Assembly (NCBI RefSeq): GCF_020523605.1
Contig: NZ_JAJAQI010000007.1
Coordinates: 62,001 to 126,000, forward strand
DNA length: 64,000 nt
Direction of reading: 5' to 3'
Source of the DNA: Roseicella aerolata
Lineage (GTDB): Bacteria > Pseudomonadota > Alphaproteobacteria > Acetobacterales > Acetobacteraceae
This document shows positions 36,098-44,311 of this stretch, piece by piece. Positions within the stretch are counted from its first letter, which is position 1. Each line of letters starts with the position of its first letter. Position numbers and translations under genes: made by a program. The notes under the pieces are model-generated. The model searched no databases, was not told the DNA's origin, and saw only the letters and a list, made by a program, of their open reading frames with translations.

Positions 36098-36547
36098 TCA
36101 GGTGACGACGCGCCACTGCACCAGCGTGTAGGGCGGGTGGACCTCGTCATGCGGTTCGAAGACCGCCTCGACCTCGGCGCCGATCGTCACCGGCGCATCG
36201 GGTGGGCAGAGCAGGTTGCCGACCATGCGGACATCGTCCGCATGCGGCAGTTCGACCAGCACGATGGTGTAGGGGCCGAAGCCGCCCAGCGCGGGATGCA
36301 CCGGGTGATGCGGGCGCTGCCAGGACCAGATGCGGCCGCGCGGTGCCACCTCCTCCCAGCCCAGTTCGAAGGAATGGCAGCGGTGGCAGACCCATTCCGG
36401 CCCCCATTGGAACTTGCCGCAGCCACGGCAGCGCTGGATCACCAGCTTCCCGGCGCGGGTGCCGTCCCAATAGGGCATGGTCAGCGGCTCGACGGCCGGG
36501 GCAGGCAGGCCGGCCGGGAGCGCGCGGGGAGTGGTGCTGATGCTCAC
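36098..36547 (-). CDS. DUF35 (zinc ribbon/OB-fold) acyl-CoA-associated protein
   Basis: A 149-residue protein with an N-terminal rubredoxin-like zinc ribbon (CRGCGKFQW and CHRCHSFE) and a C-terminal OB fold (GRIWSWQRPHHPVHP, GPYTIVLVELPH, then strands to the end). DUF35 proteins partner thiolase-like or MaoC-like enzymes; in steroid side-chain degradation the DUF35 part of ChsH2 recruits the aldolase Ltp2. Start GTG 36547 overlaps the thiolase-like stop by four bases, as expected for a stoichiometric complex. Confidence 0.9.
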   Translation of the reverse strand: MSISTTPRALPAGLPAPAVEPLTMPYWDGTRAGKLVIQRCRGCGKFQWGPEWVCHRCHSFELGWEEVAPRGRIWSWQRPHHPVHPALGGFGPYTIVLVELPHADDVRMVGNLLCPPDAPVTIGAEVEAVFEPHDEVHPPYTLVQWRVVT

Positions 36548-37728
36548 AGGGTTGCCTCCGTGCCGAGGACCAGGCTGCTGACGGGCGTCACCATCGGGCC
36601 GCCGAGGACGGCCACGACATTCGCCTCCGGCACCTGGTTGCAGGCGGTGCCGCGGAGCTGGCGCACCGCCTCGTTCACCATCTCCAGGCCGTGCATGTAG
36701 CATTCGGCCAGGTTCCCGCCGCTGGTGTTCATCGGCATCTTCCCCGACGGCGCCAGCAGGTTCTCCAGCACGAGTTGCTCGTTCGCCCGCCCCGGGTCCA
36801 CGAAGCCGTGCTCGACGAGGCTCAGCAGCACGCCACCGGTGAAATTCTCATAGGCCTGGACCACGTCGCAATCCTGCGGGCCGAGCTTCGCCATGGCCCA
36901 CATGTTGCGCGCCACGGTCTTGAAATGGGCCGAGGCGTAGTCGGGCGCGTTGTGGACCGGCGCGGCGCTGCGGTGGTGCCCGCCCTGCGCCGCGCCCAGC
37001 AGATAGGTCGGCCTGTGCGGCAGGTCCTTCGCGCGCTCCGCCGGCACCACCAGCACCGCGCCGGCGCCGTCATTCTCCTGGCAGCAATCGAACAGCCGGT
37101 GGAAGGGCTCGATGATCCAGCGGGAGGCGTCGTACTTCTCCGCGGTCAGCGGCCGGCCATGCATCACCGCGCGCGGGTTGGTCTGGGCGTGGTGGTAGGA
37201 GGCCATGGCGATGGCCCGCAGCGCCTCGTGCCTTATGCCGTGATCCGTCATGAAGCGGGTGATCTTCATGGCGAAGCGCTGCGCCGGCGACATCAGCCCA
37301 TAGGGCGCGAGGAAGGCGTCGTCCCCCGCCGCCGCCGCGGCCTGGGCGCCGCGGCCGTAGCGGGCGAACTGCCCCTGGGCGAGCGACCGGAAGGCGATGA
37401 CGCAATTCGCCATGCCGGACTGCACCGCCGCCGCGGCATTGGCGACCGCAGCCGCCACGCCGCCCCCGCCGCCGCCCCAGTGCATGTTGGAGAAGCGCAG
37501 ATCCCGGATGCCCAGCGCCGCCGCCAGCCGCGGCGCGTCCGACCGGTCATTGCCGTAGGAGGCGAAGCCGTCCACCTCGCGCGGGTCGATCCCGGCGTCG
37601 CGGCAGGCTTCCAGGATGGCGATCAGCGCCAGCTTGAACTCGGCATCGGGGGACTGGCCGTGCCTGTAGTAGGTGGTCTCGCCGATGCCGGCGATCGCCA
37701 CCTTGCCGCGCAGGGTACGCTCCGTCAT
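36544..37728 (-). CDS. Thiolase-like protein (SCP2-thiolase/Ltp2 type), Cys-less
   Basis: A 394-residue thiolase-superfamily protein. It starts RGKVAIAGIGETTYYRHG and has REVDGFASYGND, GLMSPAQRFAMKITRF, the ENFTGGVLLSLVEHGFV block and PMNTSGGNLAECYMHG near the C-terminus. Where true thiolases have the nucleophilic Cys, this protein reads SNMHWGGGGGGVAAAV, so Claisen chemistry is unlikely. Such Cys-less paralogues with a DUF35 partner include the retro-aldolase Ltp2. Head gene of the overlapping operon with DUF35, MaoC and CitE; divergent from a Bug receptor. Confidence 0.85.
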   Translation of the reverse strand: MTERTLRGKVAIAGIGETTYYRHGQSPDAEFKLALIAILEACRDAGIDPREVDGFASYGNDRSDAPRLAAALGIRDLRFSNMHWGGGGGGVAAAVANAAAAVQSGMANCVIAFRSLAQGQFARYGRGAQAAAAAGDDAFLAPYGLMSPAQRFAMKITRFMTDHGIRHEALRAIAMASYHHAQTNPRAVMHGRPLTAEKYDASRWIIEPFHRLFDCCQENDGAGAVLVVPAERAKDLPHRPTYLLGAAQGGHHRSAAPVHNAPDYASAHFKTVARNMWAMAKLGPQDCDVVQAYENFTGGVLLSLVEHGFVDPGRANEQLVLENLLAPSGKMPMNTSGGNLAECYMHGLEMVNEAVRQLRGTACNQVPEANVVAVLGGPMVTPVSSLVLGTEATL

Positions 37729-37794
37729 GCGCCTGCGCCCCCTGCCCTGCGGACGGACCTCCGCCGGTCGCGCATCGGCCTTCCTCCCACGCTT

Positions 37795-37800
37795 ATTATG
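37795..37800 (-). promoter_or_regulatory. Possible -10 element for the thiolase-like operon
   Basis: In an otherwise GC-rich spacer, 37790-37816 is AT-rich. On the minus strand CATAAT lies about 65 bases before the ATG at 37728, with TTCGCA about 19 bases further upstream as a weak -35. The same spacer must also hold the promoter of the divergent Bug gene. Support is by pattern only. Confidence 0.25.
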
Positions 37801-37914
37801 AGCCTGCATACGGTAAGCTTGCGAAGGAAGCGGAGGCAAGGGGGCCTTGGCCGGCCGGCCAGGGCGCTGCCAGGATCGGCCCCGGGAAAGAAAAAACCGG
37901 GAGGAACGCCTGCC

Positions 37915-38898
37915 ATGCCCCTGTCCCGCCGCGGCCTCGCGCCGCTGGGCGCCGCGCTGCTCGCCGCCCCTGCCCTGCCGCGCCGCGTCGCCGCGCAGGA
38001 GGATGCCTGGCCCGGCCGGCCGCTGCGCGCCATCGTCGCCTTCCCCGCCGGCAGCGGCACGGACACGCTGGCGCGCTTCTATGGCGATCGGCTCGGCCGC
38101 GCGCTCGGCCAGCCCGTGACCATCGAGAATCTGGGCGGCGCCAACGGCGCCATCGCCGCCCGTGCCGCCGCCCGCGCGGCGCCGGACGGCACCACGATGT
38201 TCTTCGGCACCGTCTCAACCCATGCCGCCAACCCGAACCTGCTGCGGGAGCCGGGCTACGACCCGATCGAGGATTTCGCACCGGTCTCGCTGATCTCGAT
38301 CAACGCCCTGGCCCTGCTGGTGCGGGCGGATTTCCCGGCGCGCGACCTGCAGGAATTCGTCGCCCATGCCCGGGCGCGGCCGGGGCAGCTCAACCACGGC
38401 GTCGGCAATGCCGGCGGCATCGCCGGGGCGCATCTGCTCTCCGCCGCCACCGGCATCCGGGCGGAGCAGGTCGCCTATCGCGGCACGCCGGCGGCCATCA
38501 CGGACCTGCTCGGCGGGCGCATCCAGTTCATGGTGGTCGATCTGGGCCCGGCGGTGGAGCATCTGCGCGCCGGCACGCTGCGCGCGCTGGCCGTCACCAC
38601 CGCCCGACGCATCGAGCTGCTGCCGGAGGTGCCGACGATGCAGGAGCAGGGCCTTGCAGGCTTCGACTTCGCCTCCTGGAACGCGGTCTGGATGCCGGCG
38701 CGCAGCCCGGCGCCGGCCATCGCGCGGCTGAACCGGGAGATCGTGGCGATCGGCGGGTCGGCCGAGGCGAAGCGCTTCATGGCCGCCATGGGCATCAGTT
38801 CCACCACCAGCACGCCGGAGGCGCTCGGGGCGTTCAACCGGCAGGAATTGGCGCGCTGGGCGCGCATCGCGACGGAAGCGGGGATGGCGAAGGAATAG
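37915..38898 (+). CDS. Bug/TctC-type periplasmic substrate-binding protein
   Basis: A 327-residue tripartite tricarboxylate receptor. It has a short leader (MPLSRRGLAPLGAALLAAPA ending AAQED, Tat-like), then RPLRAIVAFPAGSGTDTLAR, GQPVTIENLGGANGAIAA, APDGTTMFFGT, and VPTMQEQGLAGFDFASW in the C-terminal lobe. AGGAGG-type site GGGAGGAA precedes the ATG. It is divergent from the thiolase-like operon, so it probably captures the carboxylate that this pathway degrades; membrane components TctAB are not nearby. Confidence 0.9.
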   Translation: MPLSRRGLAPLGAALLAAPALPRRVAAQEDAWPGRPLRAIVAFPAGSGTDTLARFYGDRLGRALGQPVTIENLGGANGAIAARAAARAAPDGTTMFFGTVSTHAANPNLLREPGYDPIEDFAPVSLISINALALLVRADFPARDLQEFVAHARARPGQLNHGVGNAGGIAGAHLLSAATGIRAEQVAYRGTPAAITDLLGGRIQFMVVDLGPAVEHLRAGTLRALAVTTARRIELLPEVPTMQEQGLAGFDFASWNAVWMPARSPAPAIARLNREIVAIGGSAEAKRFMAAMGISSTTSTPEALGAFNRQELARWARIATEAGMAKE

Positions 38899-38973
38899 CC
38901 CGCGATCGCCCTGAGTGTGCACGCCGCAGGCGGGCACGCCAGGGCGTGAATCGCTGGCTCAGGAAAACCAGGT

Positions 38974-39007
38974 CCGGATTGCCCGGACAACAGCCCGGGC
39001 AATCCGG
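38974..39007. terminator. Strong bidirectional hairpin between the Bug gene and lepA
   Basis: CCGGATTGCCCGG (38974-38986) pairs perfectly with CCGGGCAATCCGG (38995-39007) around an eight-base loop. It lies between convergent genes, so it could stop transcription from both sides; there is no U-tract, so it may instead act as an RNA-stability or recombination site. Confidence 0.45.
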
Positions 39008-39012
39008 GTCTG

Positions 39013-39061
39013 GAGCAGATCGCGCCGGGGCGTGAACACCCCGACGCGTGGATCGGCTCTG
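39013..39061. repeat. Palindromic intergenic repeat, element C copy 2
   Basis: Starts GAGCAGATCGCG, then GGGCGTGAAC, GCGTG and GGCTC, in the same order and spacing as the minus strand of 4621-4667. The preceding bases 38939-38962 (GGCGTGAATCGCTGGCTCAGG) look like a second, partial copy. Non-coding, between the Bug gene and lepA. Confidence 0.45.
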
Positions 39062-39125
39062 CGAGGAACAACCTGCCGCGCGGGAGGCGGCCCGCTGCAC
39101 CGGGCCGCGCCACGGCTGGTGGCCC

Positions 39126-40931
39126 TCAGGCGTCCATCTTGAGGGCGGCGATGAAGGCGCTCTGCGGGATCTCGACCTTGCCGAACTGCCGCATGCGCTT
39201 CTTGCCCTCCTTCTGCTTCTCCAGAAGCTTCCTTTTGCGCGTGATGTCGCCGCCATAGCATTTGGCGGTGACGTCCTTGGACAGGGCGCTGATGGTCTCG
39301 CGCGCGATGACCCGGCCGCCGATCGCCGCCTGGATCGGGATCTTGAAGAGCTGGCGGGGGATCAGCTCCTTCAGCTTCTCGCAGATGGAGCGGCCGCGCC
39401 GCTCCGCCTGGCTGCGATGGGCCATGAAGCTCAGCGCATCCACCGGCTCGGCATTCACCAGGATGCCGATCTTCACCAGGTCGCCCGGCTCGTAGCCATC
39501 CATCTGGTAGTCGAAGCTGGCATAGCCGCGGGAGACGGACTTGAGCCGGTCGTAGAAGTCGAAGACCACCTCATTCAGCGGCAGGCGATACACGGCCATG
39601 GCGCGGCTGCCGACATAGGTCAGCTCCACCTGCTGGCCGCGGCGCTCGTTGCACAGCGTCAGCACGGCGCCGAGATAGTCGTCCGGCACCATGATGGTGG
39701 CCTTGATCCAGGGCTCCTGGATCTCCTCGATGATGCTGCCATCCGGCATGTCGGCCGGGTTGTGCAGGTCCATCGTCTCGCCGTTCGTCTTGGTGATCTT
39801 GTAGACGACGGAGGGCGCGGTCGCGATCAGGTCGAGGTCGAACTCGCGGGAGAGGCGCTCCTGCACGATCTCGAGGTGCAGCAGGCCGAGGAAGCCGCAG
39901 CGATAGCCGAAGCCGAGCGCGGCGGAGGTCTCCGCCTCGTAGTGGAAGCTGCTGTCGTTCAGGCGAAGCTTGCCGAGCGACTCGCGCAGCTTCTCGAAAT
40001 CATCGGCATCGACGGGATAGAGGCCGCACCAGACCACGGGGATGCTGGGCTTGAAGCCCGGCAGCGGCTCGGCCGCGGGGTTGCGGTCGTCGGTGATGGT
40101 GTCGCCGACATTGGTGTCCGCCACCGTCTTGATGGCGGCGGTGACATAGCCCATCTCGCCCGGCCCGAGGCTCTCGACCGCCACCATCTTCGGGGTGAAG
40201 ACGCCCACCTGCTCGATGGTGTGGACGGCGCCGTTCGACATCATGCGGATCTTCTGGCCCTTCCGCAGATGGCCGTCCTTGACGCGCACCAGCACGACCA
40301 CGCCGAGATAGGCGTCGTACCAGCTATCGACCAGCAGCGCCTTGGTGGTGGCGGAGGCATTGCCCTTCGGCGGCGGCAGGCGGGTCACGATCGCCTCCAG
40401 CACGCCCTCGATGTTCAGCCCGGTCTTGGCGCTGATCTCGACCGCGTCGGAGGCGTCGAGGCCGATCACGTCCTCGATCTGCTGCTTCACCCGCTCCGGC
40501 TCGGCGGCCGGCAGGTCGATCTTGTTGAGGACCGGGACGATCTCGTGGTTGGCGTCCAGCGCCTGGTAGACATTCGCCAGGGTCTGCGCCTCGACCCCCT
40601 GGGAGGCGTCCACCACCAGCAGGCTGCCCTCGCAGGCTGCCAGGCTCCGGCTCACCTCATAGGCAAAATCCACATGGCCGGGCGTGTCCATCAGGTTGAG
40701 GATGTAGGTCTCCCCATCCTTGGCCTTGTAGGCCAGGCGCACGGTCTGGGCCTTGATGGTGATGCCGCGCTCCCGCTCGATCTCCATGTTGTCGAGCAGC
40801 TGCTCCTTCATCTCCCGCGCCGCGACGGTGCCGGTGTTCTGGATGAGCCGGTCGGCCAGGGTGGATTTCCCGTGGTCGATATGGGCGATGATGGAGAAGT
40901 TGCGGATGCGGTCGAGCGGAGTGTCGGGCAT
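39126..40931 (-). CDS. lepA: Elongation factor 4 (LepA)
   Basis: A 601-residue translational GTPase, the full family length. The G1 motif is [15 protein letters not shown]2 [15 protein letters not shown]3 [17 protein letters not shown], and G4 [11 protein letters not shown]. The EF-G-like domains III-V and the LepA-specific C-terminal domain ([20 protein letters not shown] through [20 protein letters not shown]) are intact. It acts on ribosomes during initiation or back-translocation. It is the last gene of the minus-strand housekeeping block, 196 bp after rsmA. Confidence 0.97.
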   Translation of the reverse strand: MPDTPLDRIRNFSIIAHIDHGKSTLADRLIQNTGTVAAREMKEQLLDNMEIERERGITIKAQTVRLAYKAKDGETYILNLMDTPGHVDFAYEVSRSLAACEGSLLVVDASQGVEAQTLANVYQALDANHEIVPVLNKIDLPAAEPERVKQQIEDVIGLDASDAVEISAKTGLNIEGVLEAIVTRLPPPKGNASATTKALLVDSWYDAYLGVVVLVRVKDGHLRKGQKIRMMSNGAVHTIEQVGVFTPKMVAVESLGPGEMGYVTAAIKTVADTNVGDTITDDRNPAAEPLPGFKPSIPVVWCGLYPVDADDFEKLRESLGKLRLNDSSFHYEAETSAALGFGYRCGFLGLLHLEIVQERLSREFDLDLIATAPSVVYKITKTNGETMDLHNPADMPDGSIIEEIQEPWIKATIMVPDDYLGAVLTLCNERRGQQVELTYVGSRAMAVYRLPLNEVVFDFYDRLKSVSRGYASFDYQMDGYEPGDLVKIGILVNAEPVDALSFMAHRSQAERRGRSICEKLKELIPRQLFKIPIQAAIGGRVIARETISALSKDVTAKCYGGDITRKRKLLEKQKEGKKRMRQFGKVEIPQSAFIAALKMDA

Positions 40932-41127
40932 GGGGATTCCGGGGCCGTATTGGGGGGCCTGGGGGGCGCCCGGCCTTTCGCTGAGGGGGAGATAAGGCAG
41001 CGGGCGGCCAAGTCAAAGCGTTGCTTGGGACAAGGGCCGCGCCGGCGCCCCCGAACCCGGCCGGATTGCGCGACACGGCGGATGCCCGCCTCCGCCGGCC
41101 TGACGGCCTGGCGGGTGCGGCCCCGCG

Positions 41128-41970
41128 TTATCCCCCGCCGCCGCCCCGCCCCAGCAGCACCCGGGCCATCCGGTCGAACTCCGCCACCGTCAGCGTCTCC
41201 GCCCGGCGCTGCCCCTCGATCCCGGCCGCCGCCAGCAGCCCCTCGGCATCGCCGAGCGATTTCAGCGCTCCGCGCAGCATCTTCCGCCGCTGGCCGAAGG
41301 CCGCGGCCGTCAGGCGTTCCATCGCCCGGAACAGCGCCTCGCCCGGGTCCTCGGGGTGCGGCACGAAGCCGACCACGGCGGACCAGACCTTGGGGGGCGG
41401 GCTGAAGGCGCCGGGCGGCAGGCGCAGCAGCAGGGTGCAGCGGCAGCGCCACTGGGACAGCACCGCGAGCCGCCCATAGGCCTCGGTATCCGGCGCGGCG
41501 CAGATCCGCTCGGCCACCTCCTGCTGGAACATGAGCGCCATGCCCTCCAGCGCCGCGGCGCGGCGCAGCCAGCCGACCAGCAGGGGGGTCGCCACGTTGT
41601 AGGGCAGGTTGGCGATGATTTTCCGCGGCGCGGGCAGCAGGCTTGCCGGGTCGATGGTCAGCGCGTCGGCCTCGATCACCCGGAGCCGCCCGGGGAAGGC
41701 TGCCTCCAGCTCCGCCAGCGCGGCGACCGCCCGCCGGTCGAGCTCCACCGCCGTCACCGCGGCGGCGGGCGAGGCCAGCAGCGCGCGGGTCAGGCCGCCC
41801 GGGCCCGGCCCCACCTCCAGCACCTGCCGCCCCGCGAGGTCGCCGGCCAGGGCCGCGATGCGCCGGCACAGCACCTCGTCCAGCAGGAAATGCTGGCCGA
41901 GCGACTTGCGCGCATCCAGCCCGTGCCGGGCGATGGTCTCCCGCAGGCTGGGAAGGGCCGGCTCGCTCAG
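41128..41970 (-). CDS. rsmA: 16S rRNA (adenine1518/1519-N6)-dimethyltransferase, probable CTG start
   Basis: KsgA/RsmA dimethylates two adjacent adenines in helix 45 of 16S rRNA. SAM motif: VLEVGPGPGGLTRALL; NLPYN replaces the catalytic NPPY, as usual for this family; the C-terminal FSPPPKVWSAVV is the family signature. The first ATG/GTG/TTG in frame is GTG 41874, but that would remove the essential block RKSLGQHFLLDE. Reading upstream, the conserved LREVIARHG-type N-terminus is intact and no canonical start exists. CTG 41970-41968 overlaps the surA stop as CTGA, mirroring the GTGA/ATGA overlaps elsewhere here. I take it as the start; the product is about 280 residues. Confidence 0.85.
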   Translation of the reverse strand: MSEPALPSLRETIARHGLDARKSLGQHFLLDEVLCRRIAALAGDLAGRQVLEVGPGPGGLTRALLASPAAAVTAVELDRRAVAALAELEAAFPGRLRVIEADALTIDPASLLPAPRKIIANLPYNVATPLLVGWLRRAAALEGMALMFQQEVAERICAAPDTEAYGRLAVLSQWRCRCTLLLRLPPGAFSPPPKVWSAVVGFVPHPEDPGEALFRAMERLTAAAFGQRRKMLRGALKSLGDAEGLLAAAGIEGQRRAETLTVAEFDRMARVLLGRGGGGG

Positions 41971-43292
41971 CTGCGCATCTCGATCTGGGCGCGCCGGCGC
42001 AGGTCGCGCTGAAGCTGGCGGGAGAGGTTCTCCACCCGGTCGCGCAGGATCTGCTGCCGCGCCTGGTCCGGCGTCAGCTCCGCCAGGTTCTGCTGCTCGC
42101 GCGAGCAGACCATCATCACCAGCACGCCGTCGGGCGTCAGGATGGGCTGGGAGGCCCGGCCGGGCGAGAGGCTGGCCAGCAGGCTCCGCAATTCCGGCGG
42201 GTTCACCGTCTCCAGCCGGATCTGGCCCGGATCGCTCACCCGGTCGCCGCCCCGCCCTGCCGCCTCCATCGCCTGGCAGCTCCGCGCCGTGGTCGAGAGG
42301 CGCTGCGCCTTGTCCACCTGGTCGCGCTGCTGCTGGGTCGGGGCATTGGGGTCGAGCGCGCCGGCAAAGGGAAAGAAGACCTGCCGCAGGGTGAGGAGGG
42401 TGGCGATGTCGCGCCCGCTCTCCCGCTTCTGCCGCAGCGCCACGATCTGGAAGCCGCCGGGCACCCGGATCGGGTTGCTGATGGCGCCGGGCGGCATGCG
42501 CTCGACCACCGAGGCGACCTCGGGGTCCATCTCATCCTTCCGCACCCAGCCCATGTCGCCGCCCTGCAGCGCCGATTGCGCCTGGCTGAACTGGGTGGCG
42601 GCGATCGGGAAGGGCGTCCCGCGCCGGAGCTGGCCGATCACATCCTCGACGAAGCGGCGCACCTCCGGCTCGGCCACCGGGTCGTCCACCGGGACGAAGA
42701 TCTCGGAGACCAGGTATTCCGGCTGGCCGGTCCGCGCCTGGTGGCTGCGCAGCACCTCCTGCACCTCCGCCTCCGACGGTTCGGCATTCGGGCCGAGCTG
42801 CTGGCGCAGCAGCCGGCCCCAGCCAAGCTGGGTGCGGATCTGGTCATAGAGCACCCGCGGCGCGACGCCGGTCTGCGCAAGCTGCGCCCGGAGCGCGCCG
42901 GCAGGCAGGTTGTTGCGCTTCTCCAGCTCGGCGATGGCCTCGGCGATATCGGCATCGGTCACCGGGATGCGCCGCCGCTGCACCTCCTGCATCCGCAGCC
43001 GCTCATCCACCAGCAGGCGGGTGACCTGGGGCGCCAGGCGGTCCAGCGCCTCCGGCGCCACGGCGATGCCGGCATTGAGGGCGAAGAGCCGGGCGCGGCC
43101 GACCACATCGGCGCGGCTCACCACCTCCCCGTTCACCACGGCGACGATGCGGTTGGTCTGCGTCGCCCCCTGGGCGGCCGCCTGGGATTGCGGCGCCCGC
43201 TGCGCCGCGGCGGGCGGTGCGAGGAGCGGGCCGGCCAGCAGCGTGGACAGCGGCAGGACGAGGAGGCGGGCGCGGAGCGGGAAGCGCGGCAT
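41967..43292 (-). CDS. surA: Periplasmic chaperone/PPIase SurA
   Basis: A 441-residue periplasmic folding factor for outer-membrane proteins. Sec signal peptide (residues 1-30, ending PPAAAQR); the SurA N domain starts TNRIVAVVNGEVVSRADVVGRARLF and is followed by the chaperone helices. A parvulin domain runs from about 185 to 285 (EYLVSEIFVPVDDP, ATQFSQAQSALQGGDMGWV, GAISNPIRVPGGFQI). A second, weaker parvulin-like part is at the C-terminus (SQPILTPDGVLVMMV). The usual lptD upstream and pdxA downstream are absent: heme oxygenase precedes it and rsmA follows with a four-base overlap. Confidence 0.9.
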   Translation of the reverse strand: MPRFPLRARLLVLPLSTLLAGPLLAPPAAAQRAPQSQAAAQGATQTNRIVAVVNGEVVSRADVVGRARLFALNAGIAVAPEALDRLAPQVTRLLVDERLRMQEVQRRRIPVTDADIAEAIAELEKRNNLPAGALRAQLAQTGVAPRVLYDQIRTQLGWGRLLRQQLGPNAEPSEAEVQEVLRSHQARTGQPEYLVSEIFVPVDDPVAEPEVRRFVEDVIGQLRRGTPFPIAATQFSQAQSALQGGDMGWVRKDEMDPEVASVVERMPPGAISNPIRVPGGFQIVALRQKRESGRDIATLLTLRQVFFPFAGALDPNAPTQQQRDQVDKAQRLSTTARSCQAMEAAGRGGDRVSDPGQIRLETVNPPELRSLLASLSPGRASQPILTPDGVLVMMVCSREQQNLAELTPDQARQQILRDRVENLSRQLQRDLRRRAQIEMRS

Positions 43293-43303
43293 GGCCTCGC
43301 TCT

Positions 43304-44014
43304 CTACCCGCCGGCGGGCGGAAGGGCCACCCCTGCCGTCCGGTCCGCGCCTGGCCGCGAGAACGAAGCTTCGAAGGCGCAGAAGGTCGCCGCCGCCGCC
43401 GCCAGCATCTCCGCCCGCCGCGCCGGCTCCGCCCCGCAGCGCTCCAGCGCCGCGCAGCAGTCGCGCCACATCGCGCCATGCCGCGGCCCATGGCCCAGCA
43501 GGAAGCGCCTGCCTGCCTCCCCGGGCGGCAGAAGCCCATCCAGCGCCCGGGCGAGCTGCCGGCCGCCGAGCGTCGAGCCCTCGGTCACATAGAGGCAGCC
43601 GAGCGCCCGGGCGGCCGTGTCGAGCACCGGCAGCGGCGCCGCGGCGAGCGGCACCGGCGCGGCACCCAGCGCCGCGAGATCGGCCTCGATCAGCGGGGCG
43701 CGCCGGCGCTCCGCCAGCGCGATGCCCCAGGGTGCGAGGGAGGGGGCGGCCGCCAGCGCCGCCTCCACCGCAAGGTGGAAGCCGAGCTTGCGCCGCAGCA
43801 GGTCGACATAGCCCTCCCGGCTGATCCACCCCTCGGCCAGGGCCTGCAAGGCCGGCAGGGCATGCAGCCGGGCATGGATCGCCTCCGTCGCCTGCCGCAG
43901 CGCGTCCCGGGTGGAGAGGGCCTCGGCGCCGCCCCCCTGCGCGCCATGGCGGACCGGCCCCCTCGGTCCTTCGGTGCGGGCGGCGTCCGGGCGGGCGATC
44001 ATGGCACCAGTCAT
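43304..44014 (-). CDS. Biliverdin-producing heme oxygenase (BphO/HugZ-like helical type)
   Basis: A 236-residue all-helical heme oxygenase. RQATEAIHARLHALP carries the proximal heme ligand His; LYVTEGSTLGGRQLARAL is the flexible distal helix with the Gly-rich motif. The rest (AWRDCCAAL, FCAFEASF) fits bacterial BphO. It opens heme to biliverdin, used for iron release or as chromophore for bacteriophytochrome. No phytochrome gene adjoins. Instead its stop is only 11 bp before surA, so the two are probably co-transcribed. ATG 44014 lies inside repeat B; ATG 44002 is the alternative start. Confidence 0.85.
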   Translation of the reverse strand: MTGAMIARPDAARTEGPRGPVRHGAQGGGAEALSTRDALRQATEAIHARLHALPALQALAEGWISREGYVDLLRRKLGFHLAVEAALAAAPSLAPWGIALAERRRAPLIEADLAALGAAPVPLAAAPLPVLDTAARALGCLYVTEGSTLGGRQLARALDGLLPPGEAGRRFLLGHGPRHGAMWRDCCAALERCGAEPARRAEMLAAAAATFCAFEASFSRPGADRTAGVALPPAGG

Positions 44015-44108
44015 ACCGACCCGCAGAAATGCTGACGCATTTCTGCGGCCTCAGTCGCCGGCGCCGCCTGCGGCGGCTGCAGGTCAGCGATTATGCGGCC
44101 TGGTATCA
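44011..44108. repeat. Dispersed hairpin repeat, element B copy 1
   Basis: Starts TCATACCGAC, then a perfect 10-bp hairpin GCAGAAATGC (44023-44032) TGAC GCATTTCTGC (44037-44046), then GCCTCAGTCGCCGGCGCCGC, then CGGCGGCTGCAGGTCAGC and TATGCGGCC, ending GGTATCA. The same blocks, in the same order, occur at 59609-59763, where the second half is separated by about 50 extra bases. It overlaps the start codon of the heme oxygenase gene. Confidence 0.65.
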
Positions 44109-44311
44109 TGGCCACAGCCTGCCCGCATGCCCGGCCGGGTGGAAGCTGGCCAGGGCGGAGAGGCTGGCGGCGGGCGCGCCCGCTGGCCCAGCCGTCCGAC
44201 TGCCCGAGGGGGGATGGCCCCGGCCAGCCCGATGGCGGCGCGGCTTCGGCCCTCCGTGCCACTCAGCCGCCCCTGCCAGGCCTGGCGGACAGGCCGGGCC
44301 GCAGGTCTCGC

